64,000 nucleotides of DNA from Corynebacterium sp. HMSC08A12. Lineage in GTDB: Bacteria; Actinomycetota; Actinomycetes; Mycobacteriales; Mycobacteriaceae. Where the stretch lies: the NCBI RefSeq assembly GCF_001807485.1, contig NZ_KV789166.1, positions 64,224 to 128,223 of the forward strand, in the 5' to 3' direction. Within the stretch, counting starts at the first letter, position 1; every line of letters starts with the position of its first letter. The translations under genes were made by a program, and so were the position numbers. The notes beneath the pieces were generated by a model. That model saw nothing but the letters and a program-made list of their open reading frames with translations. It did no database searches and was not told the DNA's origin. Positions 17,261 to 25,689 of the stretch are shown here, one piece after another.

Positions 17261-18838
17261 TTAAAACGCTAACGCCGCAGCAGGCCTAGGCTTCTTAATC
17301 GCCTTCGCCCGCCCCGTATAGCGAACCTTCTTCTCAACATCCGGAGCCTCCTCCGGGATTCCAAACTCCTGCAACCCCCACACAGCGAAGCTCATAGCAA
17401 CCAGTGTGGACACGTCCCCCACGAACCGTTCAAACGAACGATAACGCCCGGCACTACTACGTTCCTGCGCGACAGCCCACGCAGCCGTCAAACGCTCCGA
17501 ACCGTCATGAATGATCTTCCCCTCATCAATCAGGCGCAACAGCAGCTCATAAGCCTGCGAGACCTTACCCCCGCCAAGAACCTCCGGGGTAACACCCATC
17601 TTCTCTAGCGGGTCAACGATTGTCGACGCAGGACCACTAGGGTCAAGGACAACCGCGACAGGATCGTTTGCTTCAACATTCGCGCGGACAGACTCAACGA
17701 CAGAATCGCGGTCGAAATGCTCCACAGGAGCGCACGTAACGAAGATCGCCCCGGAGGCCTGCTGCGCCGCAACCATGCCCACGCTCTCACCATCAGGCGT
17801 GGTATCAATACCGATACAGCTATCACCACTCACAGGCGGGTTATCGCTACGCAGCGCTTCCCACACATCCAAGCTAATGATCGTCTCGTCGAAATCCTCC
17901 ATCTGGGTAAACCACCTACCCCAGCCAAGCATCTCAACCTCGAAGCCAGTATCAGTCAGCTTCGAGCGGACAGACCGAACCTTCTTCTCCGTAGCGACAA
18001 TCCCATACGACGGATTAGCGAGCCGCCACGTCAAAGGATCGTCGATATCCATCCCATCAGGCGCGCAGAACTCCGAGAAGAAAACATTCTCGTTATCCTC
18101 CCCCAATGCGCGCTCGCGGATACGGGAAAGCTCCTCCCCCTTCGCATGCTTCTCAGAATTCACAGCAGAAGACGTGTAAAACGTTTGCGGATCTTCCGCA
18201 GCCAACTGCGTAGGCGCAACCGCATCAAGCTCACCAGATTCCAGGTTGTACGCCTCATCAAGAAGCAGCAAATCAATCTGGTCAAAACCACGCCCCATGT
18301 CATTAGAGCGGGTCGAAAACTGAAGTTTCCCGCCCTCGCGGGTTTCCATCTCCGCCTCACCCGCTGAAGCAGTATTGCGCACTAGCCTGCGCTCCGCCCA
18401 CGGCTTCGACTTAATGCGCCGCCAAATACGATTACGGATCGACTTCGCCGTTCGCCACTGATGGGCAGAAAAAACCACCTGATGATTCAGAACAAACAGC
18501 CGATAAAGGATAATCACTTCCAAAATCAGAGACTTGCCGTTCTGACGCGGACACAACAAGACAATATCCGAATGCAACCAACGACCATCAGCATCCGTAG
18601 CGAGGGACTGCATAACCTGCTCCCGCTGCCACGGCATCAACGTCACACCAAAACGACGCGCCAACTCAACCGCCCGCTCGCCATGAGAAAAATCGCCACC
18701 ATCATGGAACACCATGACCTGAGGAGACTGCCTCCCCTCAAGCGAAGGGAACTCTCTATCGATAATCTCCCGAAAAGCTGCGTTAAAATCCTCGCCATCA
18801 GAGACCAGCGAAGCCGTCCTCTTCGTCATCAGAGACAT
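17261..18838 (-). CDS. terL: Large terminase subunit
   Basis: The ATPase motor for DNA packaging. From the ATG at 18838 it is about 525 residues. It has a Walker A variant 'PRQNGKS' near residues 95-101 and a Walker B with catalytic Glu, 'LLLLDEAY', near 188-196. The C-terminal nuclease half includes 'SCIGIDTTPDGESVG' and 'VAVVLDPSGPAS', acidic positions expected of an RNase H-like fold. It overlaps the small terminase by 41 bases. An upstream start would add a basic segment read in the small-subunit region and is less likely. Confidence 0.92.
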   Translation of the reverse strand: MSLMTKRTASLVSDGEDFNAAFREIIDREFPSLEGRQSPQVMVFHDGGDFSHGERAVELARRFGVTLMPWQREQVMQSLATDADGRWLHSDIVLLCPRQNGKSLILEVIILYRLFVLNHQVVFSAHQWRTAKSIRNRIWRRIKSKPWAERRLVRNTASAGEAEMETREGGKLQFSTRSNDMGRGFDQIDLLLLDEAYNLESGELDAVAPTQLAAEDPQTFYTSSAVNSEKHAKGEELSRIRERALGEDNENVFFSEFCAPDGMDIDDPLTWRLANPSYGIVATEKKVRSVRSKLTDTGFEVEMLGWGRWFTQMEDFDETIISLDVWEALRSDNPPVSGDSCIGIDTTPDGESVGMVAAQQASGAIFVTCAPVEHFDRDSVVESVRANVEANDPVAVVLDPSGPASTIVDPLEKMGVTPEVLGGGKVSQAYELLLRLIDEGKIIHDGSERLTAAWAVAQERSSAGRYRSFERFVGDVSTLVAMSFAVWGLQEFGIPEEAPDVEKKVRYTGRAKAIKKPRPAAALAF

Positions 18839-19160
18839 AATGTGCCTGCCTCCTCTGAATCTCGCCCAGCAACTGCCTAAACACCGTCGACAACTGCCTC
18901 TGCTCACTAACAGCAGTGTCCAACTTCAACACAACCTCACCATCGCCCGTGAAAATACGGCACCACACGTCCTCATCCCCCGACGTAATGGCCGAAAGCC
19001 TGTCCAAACGAGACTTAGCGCGCGCAGCCTCGACCACAAGAGCCTGCGTAGACTCAGAATTCTCCTCAGCCGTCAGAGAACGCAGCAAAGCTAACGCACC
19101 CGGCGACAAATATTCATCCAGTTCGTCACTCACCTGGGGAAACACCTCAATTCTGTGCAT
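18798..19160 (-). CDS. Small terminase subunit candidate
   Basis: The short, mostly helical protein directly before the large terminase is taken as the DNA-recognition subunit. Starts are uncertain. The ATG at 19160 gives about 120 residues, a GTG at 19133 has a GAGGTG site ten bases upstream, and an upstream start at 19226 adds 22 residues. The core has 'ALALLRSLTAEENSESTQALV' and then a helical C terminus ending in an acidic tail. No clear helix-turn-helix is visible, so the call rests mainly on position and size. Confidence 0.6.
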   Translation of the reverse strand: MHRIEVFPQVSDELDEYLSPGALALLRSLTAEENSESTQALVVEAARAKSRLDRLSAITSGDEDVWCRIFTGDGEVVLKLDTAVSEQRQLSTVFRQLLGEIQRRQAHYVSDDEEDGFAGL

Positions 19161-19259
19161 AAAATATGCATAACTTTCGGCACCCTGAATAAAATCCTGA
19201 TGGCCATGTCGAGCGGGTGGGGTCAAGGTTGCTACCCGTTCAAGATTTTTAGGGGTGCC

Positions 19260-19925
19260 TTACTTTTTGTCTGTCCATGTGAAGCGGGTGGTGGTGGGTT
19301 TTGGTTTGGGTGGTGGGGTGGTTCCTAGTGCTGGTCGTTGGTTGTCTTTGTCTCCTGCGCCTCGTTGTGCGTTGCATGTGGCGTGTAGGAGTCTGTCGGC
19401 TAGTTGGTTTGTTCCGTGGTCTCGTCTGCTTTTGCTGTGGTCTGCTTCGAGGCTTCGTTTGTCCCAGTTTTGGTTTTTGTTTTTGTACATGGGTTGTCCG
19501 CACCACCAGCAGGGTGTTCCGTTTTTGTGGTTGTAGAGGAGTCTTCGGCGTTGTGTTTGGTGTATGTGGCCGAGTCCTTTTTGTGTGGTGGTTGGTTTTT
19601 TGTTGGGGGTTTTGAGGTTTTTGTGTTCAACTTCCGCGTTTAGTCGTTGTGCGAGGATTTCGGCGATGGCTACGGATCGGTGTTGTCCTGCTGTACATCC
19701 GATGGCTACGACTGTTGGTTGTTGTTTCCGTATTCGGGTTTCGGCTTTGTTGATGAAGGTTTGTACGCCTGGTTGTTCGAGTAGCCAGTTTTGTACTTGT
19801 GGGTTTGTGCCGTTGAGTGGTCGTAGTTTGGGTATTGCGTATGGGTTTGGGATGCGTCGTGTGTCGATTGTGAGTTGGGCTTGTGGTCTTACTCGTGTTT
19901 TGAGGCTAAAGCTTATGATTCGCAT
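19260..19925 (-). CDS. RapZ C-terminal-like domain fused to an HNH endonuclease
   Basis: The N-terminal half (about residues 1-100) carries the signature of the RapZ/YvcJ C-terminal domain: 'DTRRIPNPYAIPKLRPLNG', 'LLEQPGVQTFI' and 'AIGCTAGQHRSVAIAEILA'. The P-loop ATPase half of RapZ is absent. The C-terminal half is an HNH nuclease with a paired 'CWWCGQPM' knuckle, 'EADHSKSRRDHG' and 'LLHATCNAQRG'. HNH proteins next to terminase are known to assist packaging-end formation in many siphoviruses. The coding strand is unusually rich in A and C, unlike the terminases but like nrdI upstream. I know of no described function for this fusion. Confidence 0.85.
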   Translation of the reverse strand: MRIISFSLKTRVRPQAQLTIDTRRIPNPYAIPKLRPLNGTNPQVQNWLLEQPGVQTFINKAETRIRKQQPTVVAIGCTAGQHRSVAIAEILAQRLNAEVEHKNLKTPNKKPTTTQKGLGHIHQTQRRRLLYNHKNGTPCWWCGQPMYKNKNQNWDKRSLEADHSKSRRDHGTNQLADRLLHATCNAQRGAGDKDNQRPALGTTPPPKPKPTTTRFTWTDKK

Positions 19926-20349
19926 TGCGTGCCTCTTGCATTCTTAGGAGTGTTCGCCAGTGTGTGCGTATCCCGTTGTTGATGTTGTTGTGGTCGTTGG
20001 TGTTTCCCCATCGGTCTACGCGGTAGAGGACGGGTGCGCCGTGTTGTGCGCTTAGTTCGTCTGCTGCTGCGCAGAATTCTTTTCCCCAGTTGATGTCGCC
20101 GGTGCCGATGATGCCGACGAGGTTTTGTTGTGCGTTTTTGTTGTTTAGCCAGTGTCGTAGTTGGCTTGGTAGGTAGCCGCCTTTGTTGGGGTTGCCTGTG
20201 TAGGTGGGGGTGATGAGGATGTAGGGGTGTTGGGGTGGTTCGGCGTTTGCGATGTTTGTTGCCGGGTAGTTGAGGTGGGTGGTTAGGTTGTGGGTGCCTT
20301 GTGTGGTGGGGTGGGTGTAGTAGTAGATGTGGGGGGTTGGTTGGTTCAT
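19906..20349 (-). CDS. nrdI: Flavodoxin-like NrdI, activator of class Ib ribonucleotide reductase
   Basis: From the ATG at 20349, with a GGGAGGG site upstream, the product is 147 residues. It has the NrdI pattern 'YYTHPTTQGTHNL', 'PYILITPTYTGN' and 'GIIGTGDINWGKEFCAAADE'. NrdI is a flavodoxin that supplies the oxidant for the manganese tyrosyl cofactor of NrdF. It follows nrdE across the tRNA region and overlaps the RapZ-HNH gene by 20 bases. The composition, rich in His, Asn, Thr and Pro codons made of A and C, is unlike nrdE and suggests separate ancestry. A longer upstream frame exists but lacks a good start. Confidence 0.9.
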   Translation of the reverse strand: MNQPTPHIYYYTHPTTQGTHNLTTHLNYPATNIANAEPPQHPYILITPTYTGNPNKGGYLPSQLRHWLNNKNAQQNLVGIIGTGDINWGKEFCAAADELSAQHGAPVLYRVDRWGNTNDHNNINNGIRTHWRTLLRMQEARNANHKL

Positions 20350-20760
20350 GCCTGCCCTCCCTCTTTGTTTGCTTTGATTGTTGTGTGGCTGTGAGGGGTT
20401 GAACCTCGCACTGTGTGCGCGCTTCCAGTCAGCGCCCAACCACTTGCCCTCGTACTTGCTCGCTACAGGTCGCTTTCCGTATCACACGACCGGGTCTTTG
20501 GTGTGGAATGCAACCCCCGCACCTGTAGTGCGGCTTCTGCTGGGGTCGCTAGTTCGCTGGTGTTTACTTACTCACGTCGCCAGTCGCCAGCACCTGGTCG
20601 GCGCGATATGAGTGTTTCCTCGTCAGCCTTGCCTGCGTTTCGACACTTTTAGTTCTCACGGGGATCGTGCCATATGGCAGGGGATTGTTCCCGTGGTAGC
20701 TCGTCCGGAGGGGTGGCCTTCCCCCTGCTTCCAACGTTGGTGGCCGGAGTCGTAGCTGTG
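20350..20760 (-). other. Mostly unassigned region between nrdI and the tRNA
   Basis: This 411-base stretch has no convincing gene apart from a weak small frame at 20564-20734. The minus strand carries protein-like fragments in different frames interrupted by stops ('FHTKDPVV' then stop then 'YGKRPVASKYEGKWLGADW'), which may be a decayed gene. A hairpin, CCGCAC/GTGCGG with loop TACAG, lies near 20518-20534. A tRNA-like fold near 20390-20442, with acceptor pairing and a TTCAACC loop, is too short to be a tRNA. Confidence 0.4.
20564..20734 (-). CDS. Possible small hypothetical protein
   Basis: A 56-codon frame opens at TTG 20734 and ends at TAA 20564-20566. Its C-terminal part reads like a real protein ('YHGNNPLPYGTIPVR', 'ARLTRKHSYRADQVLATGD'). 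The start is weak, with no good ribosome binding site, and no homologue is recognised. It sits between the tRNA and nrdI in the same direction. It may be the surviving part of a longer gene that continues downstream in another frame. Confidence 0.25.
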   Translation of the reverse strand: MEAGGRPPLRTSYHGNNPLPYGTIPVRTKSVETQARLTRKHSYRADQVLATGDVSK

Positions 20761-20834
20761 TGCCTAGAGAGGGATTCGAACTCTCACTGTCCGGAACCTA
20801 AATCCGGTGCCTCTACCTGTTGGGCTATCTAGGC
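20761..20834 (-). tRNA. tRNA with UAG anticodon (reads CUA, Leu) but a short variable loop
   Basis: The minus strand folds into a tRNA. The acceptor stem GCCTAGA/TCTAGGC is fully paired with discriminator A. The D arm has a GG in its loop. The anticodon stem CCGGA/TCCGG carries loop TTTAGGT, so positions 34-36 are TAG. The variable loop is ACAGT, followed by a T arm GAGAG-TTCGAAT-CCCTC with one A-C mismatch. CCA is not encoded. UAG pairs with the leucine codon CUA, yet bacterial leucine tRNAs normally have a long variable arm, absent here. The charging identity is therefore uncertain. Confidence 0.85.
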
Positions 20835-21037
20835 TTGGTGCCCGCCTATCCGGTGTGCGGAAGACCAGTCCTACTGGCCTTGTCGGCGAGCTGGAGAAAA
20901 CGTTGGGGAATGGTTGGGGAATGAGCAGCCGATTATTAATTACTGTTGTGCTGTGTTTCCCTTTTTTGCCCCCGAGTAAACATTTATAGTTTGCTTTAAA
21001 TGTTTACTATTGAATCATAGCATTGCGCGAAAGTTCG
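20835..21037 (-). other. Noncoding leader between the HTH protein gene and the tRNA, with a 12-bp inverted repeat
   Basis: No gene is seen in this 203-base stretch. A perfect inverted repeat, AGTAAACATTTA (20975-20986) and TAAATGTTTACT (20997-21008) with a 10-base spacer, lies just after the stop of the preceding gene. The stem is AT-rich and lacks a following T tract, so it is a weak terminator at best and could instead be a protein-binding or RNA-processing site ahead of the tRNA. Confidence 0.5.
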
Positions 21038-21781
21038 TTAAATTGGTTCTCTCATCAAATGGTTTCTCATTCTGTTCCCCTCTCGGATTTCTGCCATTAA
21101 TTGGAGATCGTCCTTTTTGTATAGGATCGATTGTTTATCTTTAATGAATCGAACTGTTCCCGAGCGTCGCCACTCCCTTAGTGTCTGAACTGTTCTGCCT
21201 ACCAATTCCATTGCTGTTGGCTCATCGATCCAATCGTCTTCTTCCTCTGGGAACATTTTCTTTGAGTACCAGCGGGTCTCCTGCCCCGCTTCAAGCAACT
21301 CCTCTACCCCCTCAGTTCCGAGGATGAACGGCACGTATCGAACGAGGTGGTCAACGACCGGGTACAGGGGAGCTAGGTAGTCGTACCCCGTGTGTTCTCC
21401 CCATATGTTGATCTCGTCCTCATCGTGCCCTAAAGCTCGCAGGCCTAGGCATGTGCCGTTGACGAACCAGAACGGTTGAAGGCTGACCGGCGGCACTGTC
21501 CCTATCCGTATGCAGTAGTAGGCAAGATTGCCGAGGAATGCTGCCTCCATGTCAGCCAGTTCCATAGCGTGATCACTGCATGGGGATTTCGATCCGAAGC
21601 CTCCGAATGTGGGGGTGTCGGAGTATCCGATTCCTCCTGGGATCATGCGTCCACGGTGTCTGCGGATGTAGGTGGGGGTTTGTTTGATGTGTTCTGTTAG
21701 TTGCTGCGCGTCGATGTCCTCACCTCCCCTAGAGCTGGCATGCTTCGCAGTAATCTGCTGCGGTCTGTACACCAGTTCCAT
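21038..21781 (-). CDS. Phage protein of unknown function with C-terminal MerR-like helix-turn-helix
   Basis: This 247-residue protein is encoded after nrdE and overlaps its 3' end by 53 bases if the ATG at 21781 is used; AAGG lies seven bases upstream of that ATG. The main body is unfamiliar: '[18 protein letters not shown]' and '[21 protein letters not shown]'. The last 60 residues look like a MerR/excisionase-type DNA-binding domain ('[19 protein letters not shown]', then 'YKKDDLQLM'). It does not contain the metal ligands of NrdF, which would be expected at this place in an nrd operon. It may be a regulator or a reader of a ligand. Confidence 0.75.
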   Translation of the reverse strand: MELVYRPQQITAKHASSRGGEDIDAQQLTEHIKQTPTYIRRHRGRMIPGGIGYSDTPTFGGFGSKSPCSDHAMELADMEAAFLGNLAYYCIRIGTVPPVSLQPFWFVNGTCLGLRALGHDEDEINIWGEHTGYDYLAPLYPVVDHLVRYVPFILGTEGVEELLEAGQETRWYSKKMFPEEEDDWIDEPTAMELVGRTVQTLREWRRSGTVRFIKDKQSILYKKDDLQLMAEIREGNRMRNHLMREPI

Positions 21782-23849
21782 CTAGCGCCTTTTGCTTGAT
21801 GCGCACGTAGTAGATTGTTTTAATCCCGTTGCGCCATGCGTAGATGCGCGCACGGTCAATATCACGAGTGGTCGCAGTGTCAGGGAAGAACAGTGTGCAA
21901 GAGCTACCTTGGTCTACCCAATAGGTTGCAACCGCATATGTATCAATCAGCTTGTTAGCACCAATCTGATACGCATCCTTGAACAGGTGGATGTTGTCTT
22001 CTGTTAGGTGGGGTGCGGGGTAGTAGACACGTCCTAGCTTCCCTTCCTTCCTGATTTCGATTGGTGCCACGATGGGGTGGATTGAGGCTGTCGAGTGGTT
22101 GATGTAGCTAATGGAACCTGTTGGGGGGATGGCTTGCAGGTAGGCGTTAGCCATTCCGTGCTTGTAGATTTCAAGTTGCAGACTGTGCCACTCTTCCTCT
22201 GTCGGTGCTGTTAGCTCCCCGAGGATCGTGAGGTTTGGCTGCTTGTCGAACCACGGTGCGATCTTCCGCTTGTACCATTCCCCGGTGGCGTATTCGCTGC
22301 CGTCGAAATATGCATGCTCCCCATGCGTCTGTGCGAGCTGCATACTTGCGAGCATGGCGTGGTAAGTAACCTTCGCCATGTAGGTATCCAGTAGGTGTAG
22401 CGCCTCGTCGCTTCCGTATTCGATCCCGTGGTGCGCTAGTGCCCCATGCAGGTTCATCTGCCCTAGGCCAATAGCGCGCGAGCGTTCATTACCCGCCTTG
22501 ACGCTTGGGACACTATCCATGCTTGTGGTCAGTGACACATTCGTTAGCGCCTTAACCGCCGTATCCACCACATCGCCGAAAGCTGCGTTGTCGAGGTCTA
22601 GCATGCGCTTGATATTGAGGCTGCCCAGGTTGCAGCTAATATCTGCGCCAATCTTCGTGTAGCTGCCGTCTTCCGCGTATTCGGAGGGGGTTTGCAGCTG
22701 CAAAATTTCCGAGCACAAATTAGATTGCTGAACTCGCCCAGCATGCGACATCGTGTGATCAGCGTTGGCCGTATCCTCGAACAGGCAATACGGGTAACCC
22801 GATTCGAACTGTAGCTCCGATAGTGTTTGGAAGAATTGGCGCGCGTTCACCTTCGACTTGCGGATACGGTCATCGTCCACCCATTCGTTGTAGTGCTCGG
22901 TGACAGACAGGTCGGCGAATGGCTTGCCTTCCACCTTCTCTACGTCATAGGGGCTAAACAGGTACATGTCCGCATTCCGCTTAGCTAGTTCGAACGTCAC
23001 ATCTGGGATGACTACGCCAAGGGATAGGGTTTTGATGCGCATCTTCTCATCTGCGTTTTCTCGCTTAGTGTCGAGGAATCGCATGATGTCTGGGTGGTGC
23101 GCATTGAGGTATACAGCGCCTGCGCCCTGGCGTTGCCCCAATTGGTTTGCGTAGGAGAACGAGTCTTCCAGAATCTTCATCACTGGGATAACTCCGCTGG
23201 AAACGTTCGGCACGTCCTGGATTGGTGCGCCTTGCTCGCGTAGGTTCGTTAGGTTCAGGCCTACGCCTCCCCCGCGCTTGGAGAGTTGTAGCGAGGATGT
23301 GATGGCTTTGCCGATGGATTCCATGTTGTCCTCCACGCGGAGAAGGAAGCAACTAACACGTTCGCCTCCGCGTGCTCGCCCCGCATTGAGGAACGTCGGT
23401 GTTGCCGGTTGGAAATAGCCTCCGATAATGCAGTCCACCAAATCGCGCGCTAGGTCATAGTCTCCGCCAGATAGGTCAATTGCGCACATGACCACGCGGT
23501 CTTCATACCGCTCATAGTAGTGCTCCCCGTCCTCGTCTTTCAGGGCGTATTGGGAGTAGAACTTAAATGCGCCCATGAATGATTGAAAGCGGAACTTTTT
23601 GTCGTATGCGCGTTGGAATAGTGCCTTGAATTGTTCGAATGGGAATGTTTCTACAGCCGTTCGATCCCAAAGGTTGTTTTCGACTAGATAGTCAGCCTTC
23701 TCTTTGAGGCTGTGAAAGAAGACGGTGTGGGGGTTAACCCATTCGAGGAAGTATTGGCGAGCCGCCTCGTGGTCGCGGCCTAGTTGCAGCTTACCTTCGT
23801 CGTTAAGCAGGTTAACTTCGCTGTTGATGTCACGATAGGTTTGCTTCAA
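21729..23849 (-). CDS. nrdE: Ribonucleotide reductase class Ib, alpha subunit
   Basis: NrdE reduces ribonucleoside diphosphates to deoxy forms. The 706-residue length matches the family. Visible signatures include '[18 protein letters not shown]', '[15 protein letters not shown]', the catalytic loop 'NLCSEILQL', and the C-terminal cysteine pair in 'DYCEACQL' that exchanges electrons with NrdH. A redoxin gene (nrdH) lies upstream in the same operon direction and nrdI downstream. No nrdF is present in this window. The gene likely boosts the dNTP supply for phage replication, perhaps with host NrdF. Confidence 0.95.
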   Translation of the reverse strand: MKQTYRDINSEVNLLNDEGKLQLGRDHEAARQYFLEWVNPHTVFFHSLKEKADYLVENNLWDRTAVETFPFEQFKALFQRAYDKKFRFQSFMGAFKFYSQYALKDEDGEHYYERYEDRVVMCAIDLSGGDYDLARDLVDCIIGGYFQPATPTFLNAGRARGGERVSCFLLRVEDNMESIGKAITSSLQLSKRGGGVGLNLTNLREQGAPIQDVPNVSSGVIPVMKILEDSFSYANQLGQRQGAGAVYLNAHHPDIMRFLDTKRENADEKMRIKTLSLGVVIPDVTFELAKRNADMYLFSPYDVEKVEGKPFADLSVTEHYNEWVDDDRIRKSKVNARQFFQTLSELQFESGYPYCLFEDTANADHTMSHAGRVQQSNLCSEILQLQTPSEYAEDGSYTKIGADISCNLGSLNIKRMLDLDNAAFGDVVDTAVKALTNVSLTTSMDSVPSVKAGNERSRAIGLGQMNLHGALAHHGIEYGSDEALHLLDTYMAKVTYHAMLASMQLAQTHGEHAYFDGSEYATGEWYKRKIAPWFDKQPNLTILGELTAPTEEEWHSLQLEIYKHGMANAYLQAIPPTGSISYINHSTASIHPIVAPIEIRKEGKLGRVYYPAPHLTEDNIHLFKDAYQIGANKLIDTYAVATYWVDQGSSCTLFFPDTATTRDIDRARIYAWRNGIKTIYYVRIKQKALDGTGVQTAADYCEACQL

Positions 23850-23860
23850 TCGGTTTTCTC

Positions 23861-24052
23861 CTATTGCTGTATTTTCTGGAATTTCCCTTTAGGTAATTCC
23901 GCTAATTCACCATTAGCAACCATTCCCCGCACAAATGGTTCAACACGGCTCTTATCCTCTGTGAGAACACCTGCCTTGATGGTGTGCAGAGTTACGGGCA
24001 AGCCAGGGCTAGTCATTGCTCGAATAGCGTCACAAAGTTCGTAGTCATCCAA
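23861..24052 (-). CDS. Small hypothetical phage protein, possible winged-helix fold
   Basis: A 63-residue frame between rusA and nrdE, overlapping the end of rusA by eight bases and ending 11 bases before the nrdE start. The sequence ('[20 protein letters not shown]' and later '[17 protein letters not shown]') has the helix-turn-helix then beta-hairpin rhythm of winged-helix proteins, with a wing near the C terminus. No homologue is recognised. Its place between two DNA-metabolism genes suggests a small accessory DNA-binding role, which is only an inference. Confidence 0.55.
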   Translation of the reverse strand: MDDYELCDAIRAMTSPGLPVTLHTIKAGVLTEDKSRVEPFVRGMVANGELAELPKGKFQKIQQ

Positions 24053-24440
24053 TTGGCGCTACGTCCACCTCCACCCCGATTTCCTCCCCCGGTTCTGCGC
24101 GACGTTTCGTGGCTTTAATCTCCACCACCTGTGAATCGTCGTGGAAGGCGATTCCTGTTAGCCCGTCGTTGAGTGCCCTGAGGAGCTTGTCCAGGTCTGG
24201 TTTCTGCACCATGTGTGGTGCTGGTTTTGTGCCCATTGCTTTGGTTCTGGGCATAATAAAAACCGCTGTGAGGCTTACTGCCCCACCAAGCGGTTGTTGG
24301 TAGTAGGTTGCTGCTTGTTTGGCGACTTGTTCCCGCCAGGGTTTCAGCTTCTTGCTGGTTTCAACTAGTACGCACCTTCCACCCCGGTTGTATGCTGTTT
24401 TAGATCCTTGCGCAGCGGGTGTGCCGACAATTTTGATCAA
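24045..24440 (-). CDS. RusA-like Holliday junction resolvase
   Basis: RusA enzymes cut four-way DNA junctions. The 131-residue product shows the family layout: N-terminal 'GTPAAQGSKTAYNRGG', a basic middle, and the acidic catalytic region 'KPDLDKLLRALNDGLTG' followed by 'DDSQVVEI'. I choose the TTG at 24440 because it overlaps the TGA of the clamp-like gene (TTGA) and begins just before the first beta strand; a longer frame would run back into that gene. It probably resolves replication or recombination intermediates before packaging. Confidence 0.85.
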   Translation of the reverse strand: MIKIVGTPAAQGSKTAYNRGGRCVLVETSKKLKPWREQVAKQAATYYQQPLGGAVSLTAVFIMPRTKAMGTKPAPHMVQKPDLDKLLRALNDGLTGIAFHDDSQVVEIKATKRRAEPGEEIGVEVDVAPIG

Positions 24441-24973
24441 GGTTTTACCCGCTTTGGTTGGATCACACCATATGCTCGTGCTCCCGCTTTGAACCGTGTT
24501 GGTGCCGCTGGATTGTTGAATCGTGGGATGATTTCCACGTCTTTGATGTGCTTCAGCAGATCCACGCGGTAGGCGCATGGGGTGTTGTCGGTTGGGGTGT
24601 GATAGCTATCGTCATCCCATGCTTCTTTGATGAGCTTGTCAACGACAGGCCAGTCGACTTCACCTGCTTCGGGATATTCGATGCCGTTGATGGTGATGTG
24701 GTCATCGCTGATTTCAACGTTTCCGCTGGTGTGGGATTTGATGGATGCGAGAGTTTCAGGGGTGACGAACATGTTGAATTCTCCACCGTCTACATCTTCC
24801 TCGACAACACTGTTGATGATGATGAAACGATCCGTGGCTTGCATGATGGTACGCTCGCCGTCGTTGAAGATGCGGATGTGGCTGATTGTTGGAATGTTCT
24901 CCTTCTGACTTCTTTTTGCCACTGGCAGAACATCGGCAATGTTCTGCTTGAACTGTTTGATTGATGCGGTCAC
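24437..24973 (-). CDS. DNA polymerase sliding clamp-like protein
   Basis: This 178-residue protein has the sequence pattern of one DnaN domain. 'HIRIFNDGERTIMQATDRF' matches the beta-clamp 'ATDR' strand, followed by 'FNMFVTPETLASIKSH' and 'NVEISDDHITINGIEYP'. At about half the length of a bacterial clamp monomer it could form a larger ring or act as a decoy or partial clamp. It sits between thyX and rusA with four-base overlaps, inside the phage replication cluster. The clamp similarity is by eye and needs a profile search. No DNA polymerase gene is seen in the prophage. Confidence 0.6.
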   Translation of the reverse strand: MTASIKQFKQNIADVLPVAKRSQKENIPTISHIRIFNDGERTIMQATDRFIIINSVVEEDVDGGEFNMFVTPETLASIKSHTSGNVEISDDHITINGIEYPEAGEVDWPVVDKLIKEAWDDDSYHTPTDNTPCAYRVDLLKHIKDVEIIPRFNNPAAPTRFKAGARAYGVIQPKRVKP

Positions 24974-25680
24974 TGGTCTCCTTGGTTAAAAATGGCTGGT
25001 GCGATGTCTCGCAGGTGGTTGCGGATCATGCCTGCGACTTCCTGAAACTCTGCGTCCGCGTCAGGCTGAGTGCGCCGTTGGATAACTTCGTGCCACGCGC
25101 GCAGGTTGCCGGTTACGACAATGCGGGTCTCAGTCATGTTGGGGAGTGTTGCGCGGGCAGCCTCTCGCGCCTGCTTGACAGGCAAGCCAAGCTCGTTTTG
25201 CAGAATATTTGCCACAGTGCCATACCCATGGGCGCACTCTTCGGCCACAAGCTCTAGAGCGTGGCAAAGGTCATCATCATCTCGCACGGCAGGTGGCATG
25301 ACAATGTTGCCGTATTCACCGTCGACGAAACGCTGTGAAAGCTGCGAATATGACAGGTGGCGGTGACGGATCAGCTCATGGGTGAAAGCGCGGGACACCC
25401 CTATGATGTAGAACGTTGCCGTAGCATGCTCCGCAATCGACCAATGCCCTTGGTCGTGTAGCGTGCGGTTCAGATAGTCCTTGTTTCGCGCTGTCTTAGT
25501 GTTCGGCTTATGGAAAGACTGGTAGCAGACTCGCCCCGCGAACTCCACAAGTTGCTGCGGGTCACTCCCCTCACTGTCTAGGCTCATGTAGTTTTCGATA
25601 ACTGGAGATCGCCCATCATTCGCCAATGTGGTGTGCGCGATCAGCTCAACTTTAGGCTCAACAATGTTCACCATATGCAT
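24970..25680 (-). CDS. thyX: Flavin-dependent thymidylate synthase
   Basis: ThyX makes dTMP from dUMP using FAD and methylenetetrahydrofolate. The ThyX motif, RHR followed by seven residues and Ser ('RHRHLSYSQLSQRF'), lies at about residues 103-117. Supporting regions are 'GRVCYQSF' near the N terminus and 'ETRIVVTGNLRAWHEVIQRR' near the C terminus. The length of 236 residues is normal. It overlaps the clamp-like gene by four bases (ATGA), and together with dUTPase and NrdE forms a thymidine and dNTP supply module. The start could be at the second Met, two codons in. Confidence 0.95.
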   Translation of the reverse strand: MHMVNIVEPKVELIAHTTLANDGRSPVIENYMSLDSEGSDPQQLVEFAGRVCYQSFHKPNTKTARNKDYLNRTLHDQGHWSIAEHATATFYIIGVSRAFTHELIRHRHLSYSQLSQRFVDGEYGNIVMPPAVRDDDDLCHALELVAEECAHGYGTVANILQNELGLPVKQAREAARATLPNMTETRIVVTGNLRAWHEVIQRRTQPDADAEFQEVAGMIRNHLRDIAPAIFNQGDQ

Positions 25681-25689
25681 TCCTCACTG

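Noticed and set aside
20390-20442. A second tRNA-like fold upstream of nrdI (acceptor GTGGTTG/CAGCCAC with a TTCAACC loop)
   Set aside because: Only about 58 bases long, one T-stem mismatch and no anticodon arm; the frame through it also reads as protein-like sequence, so chance pairing is likely.
22966-23154. Plus-strand frame inside nrdE
   Set aside because: A shadow of nrdE; all conserved nrdE motifs are in the minus frame.
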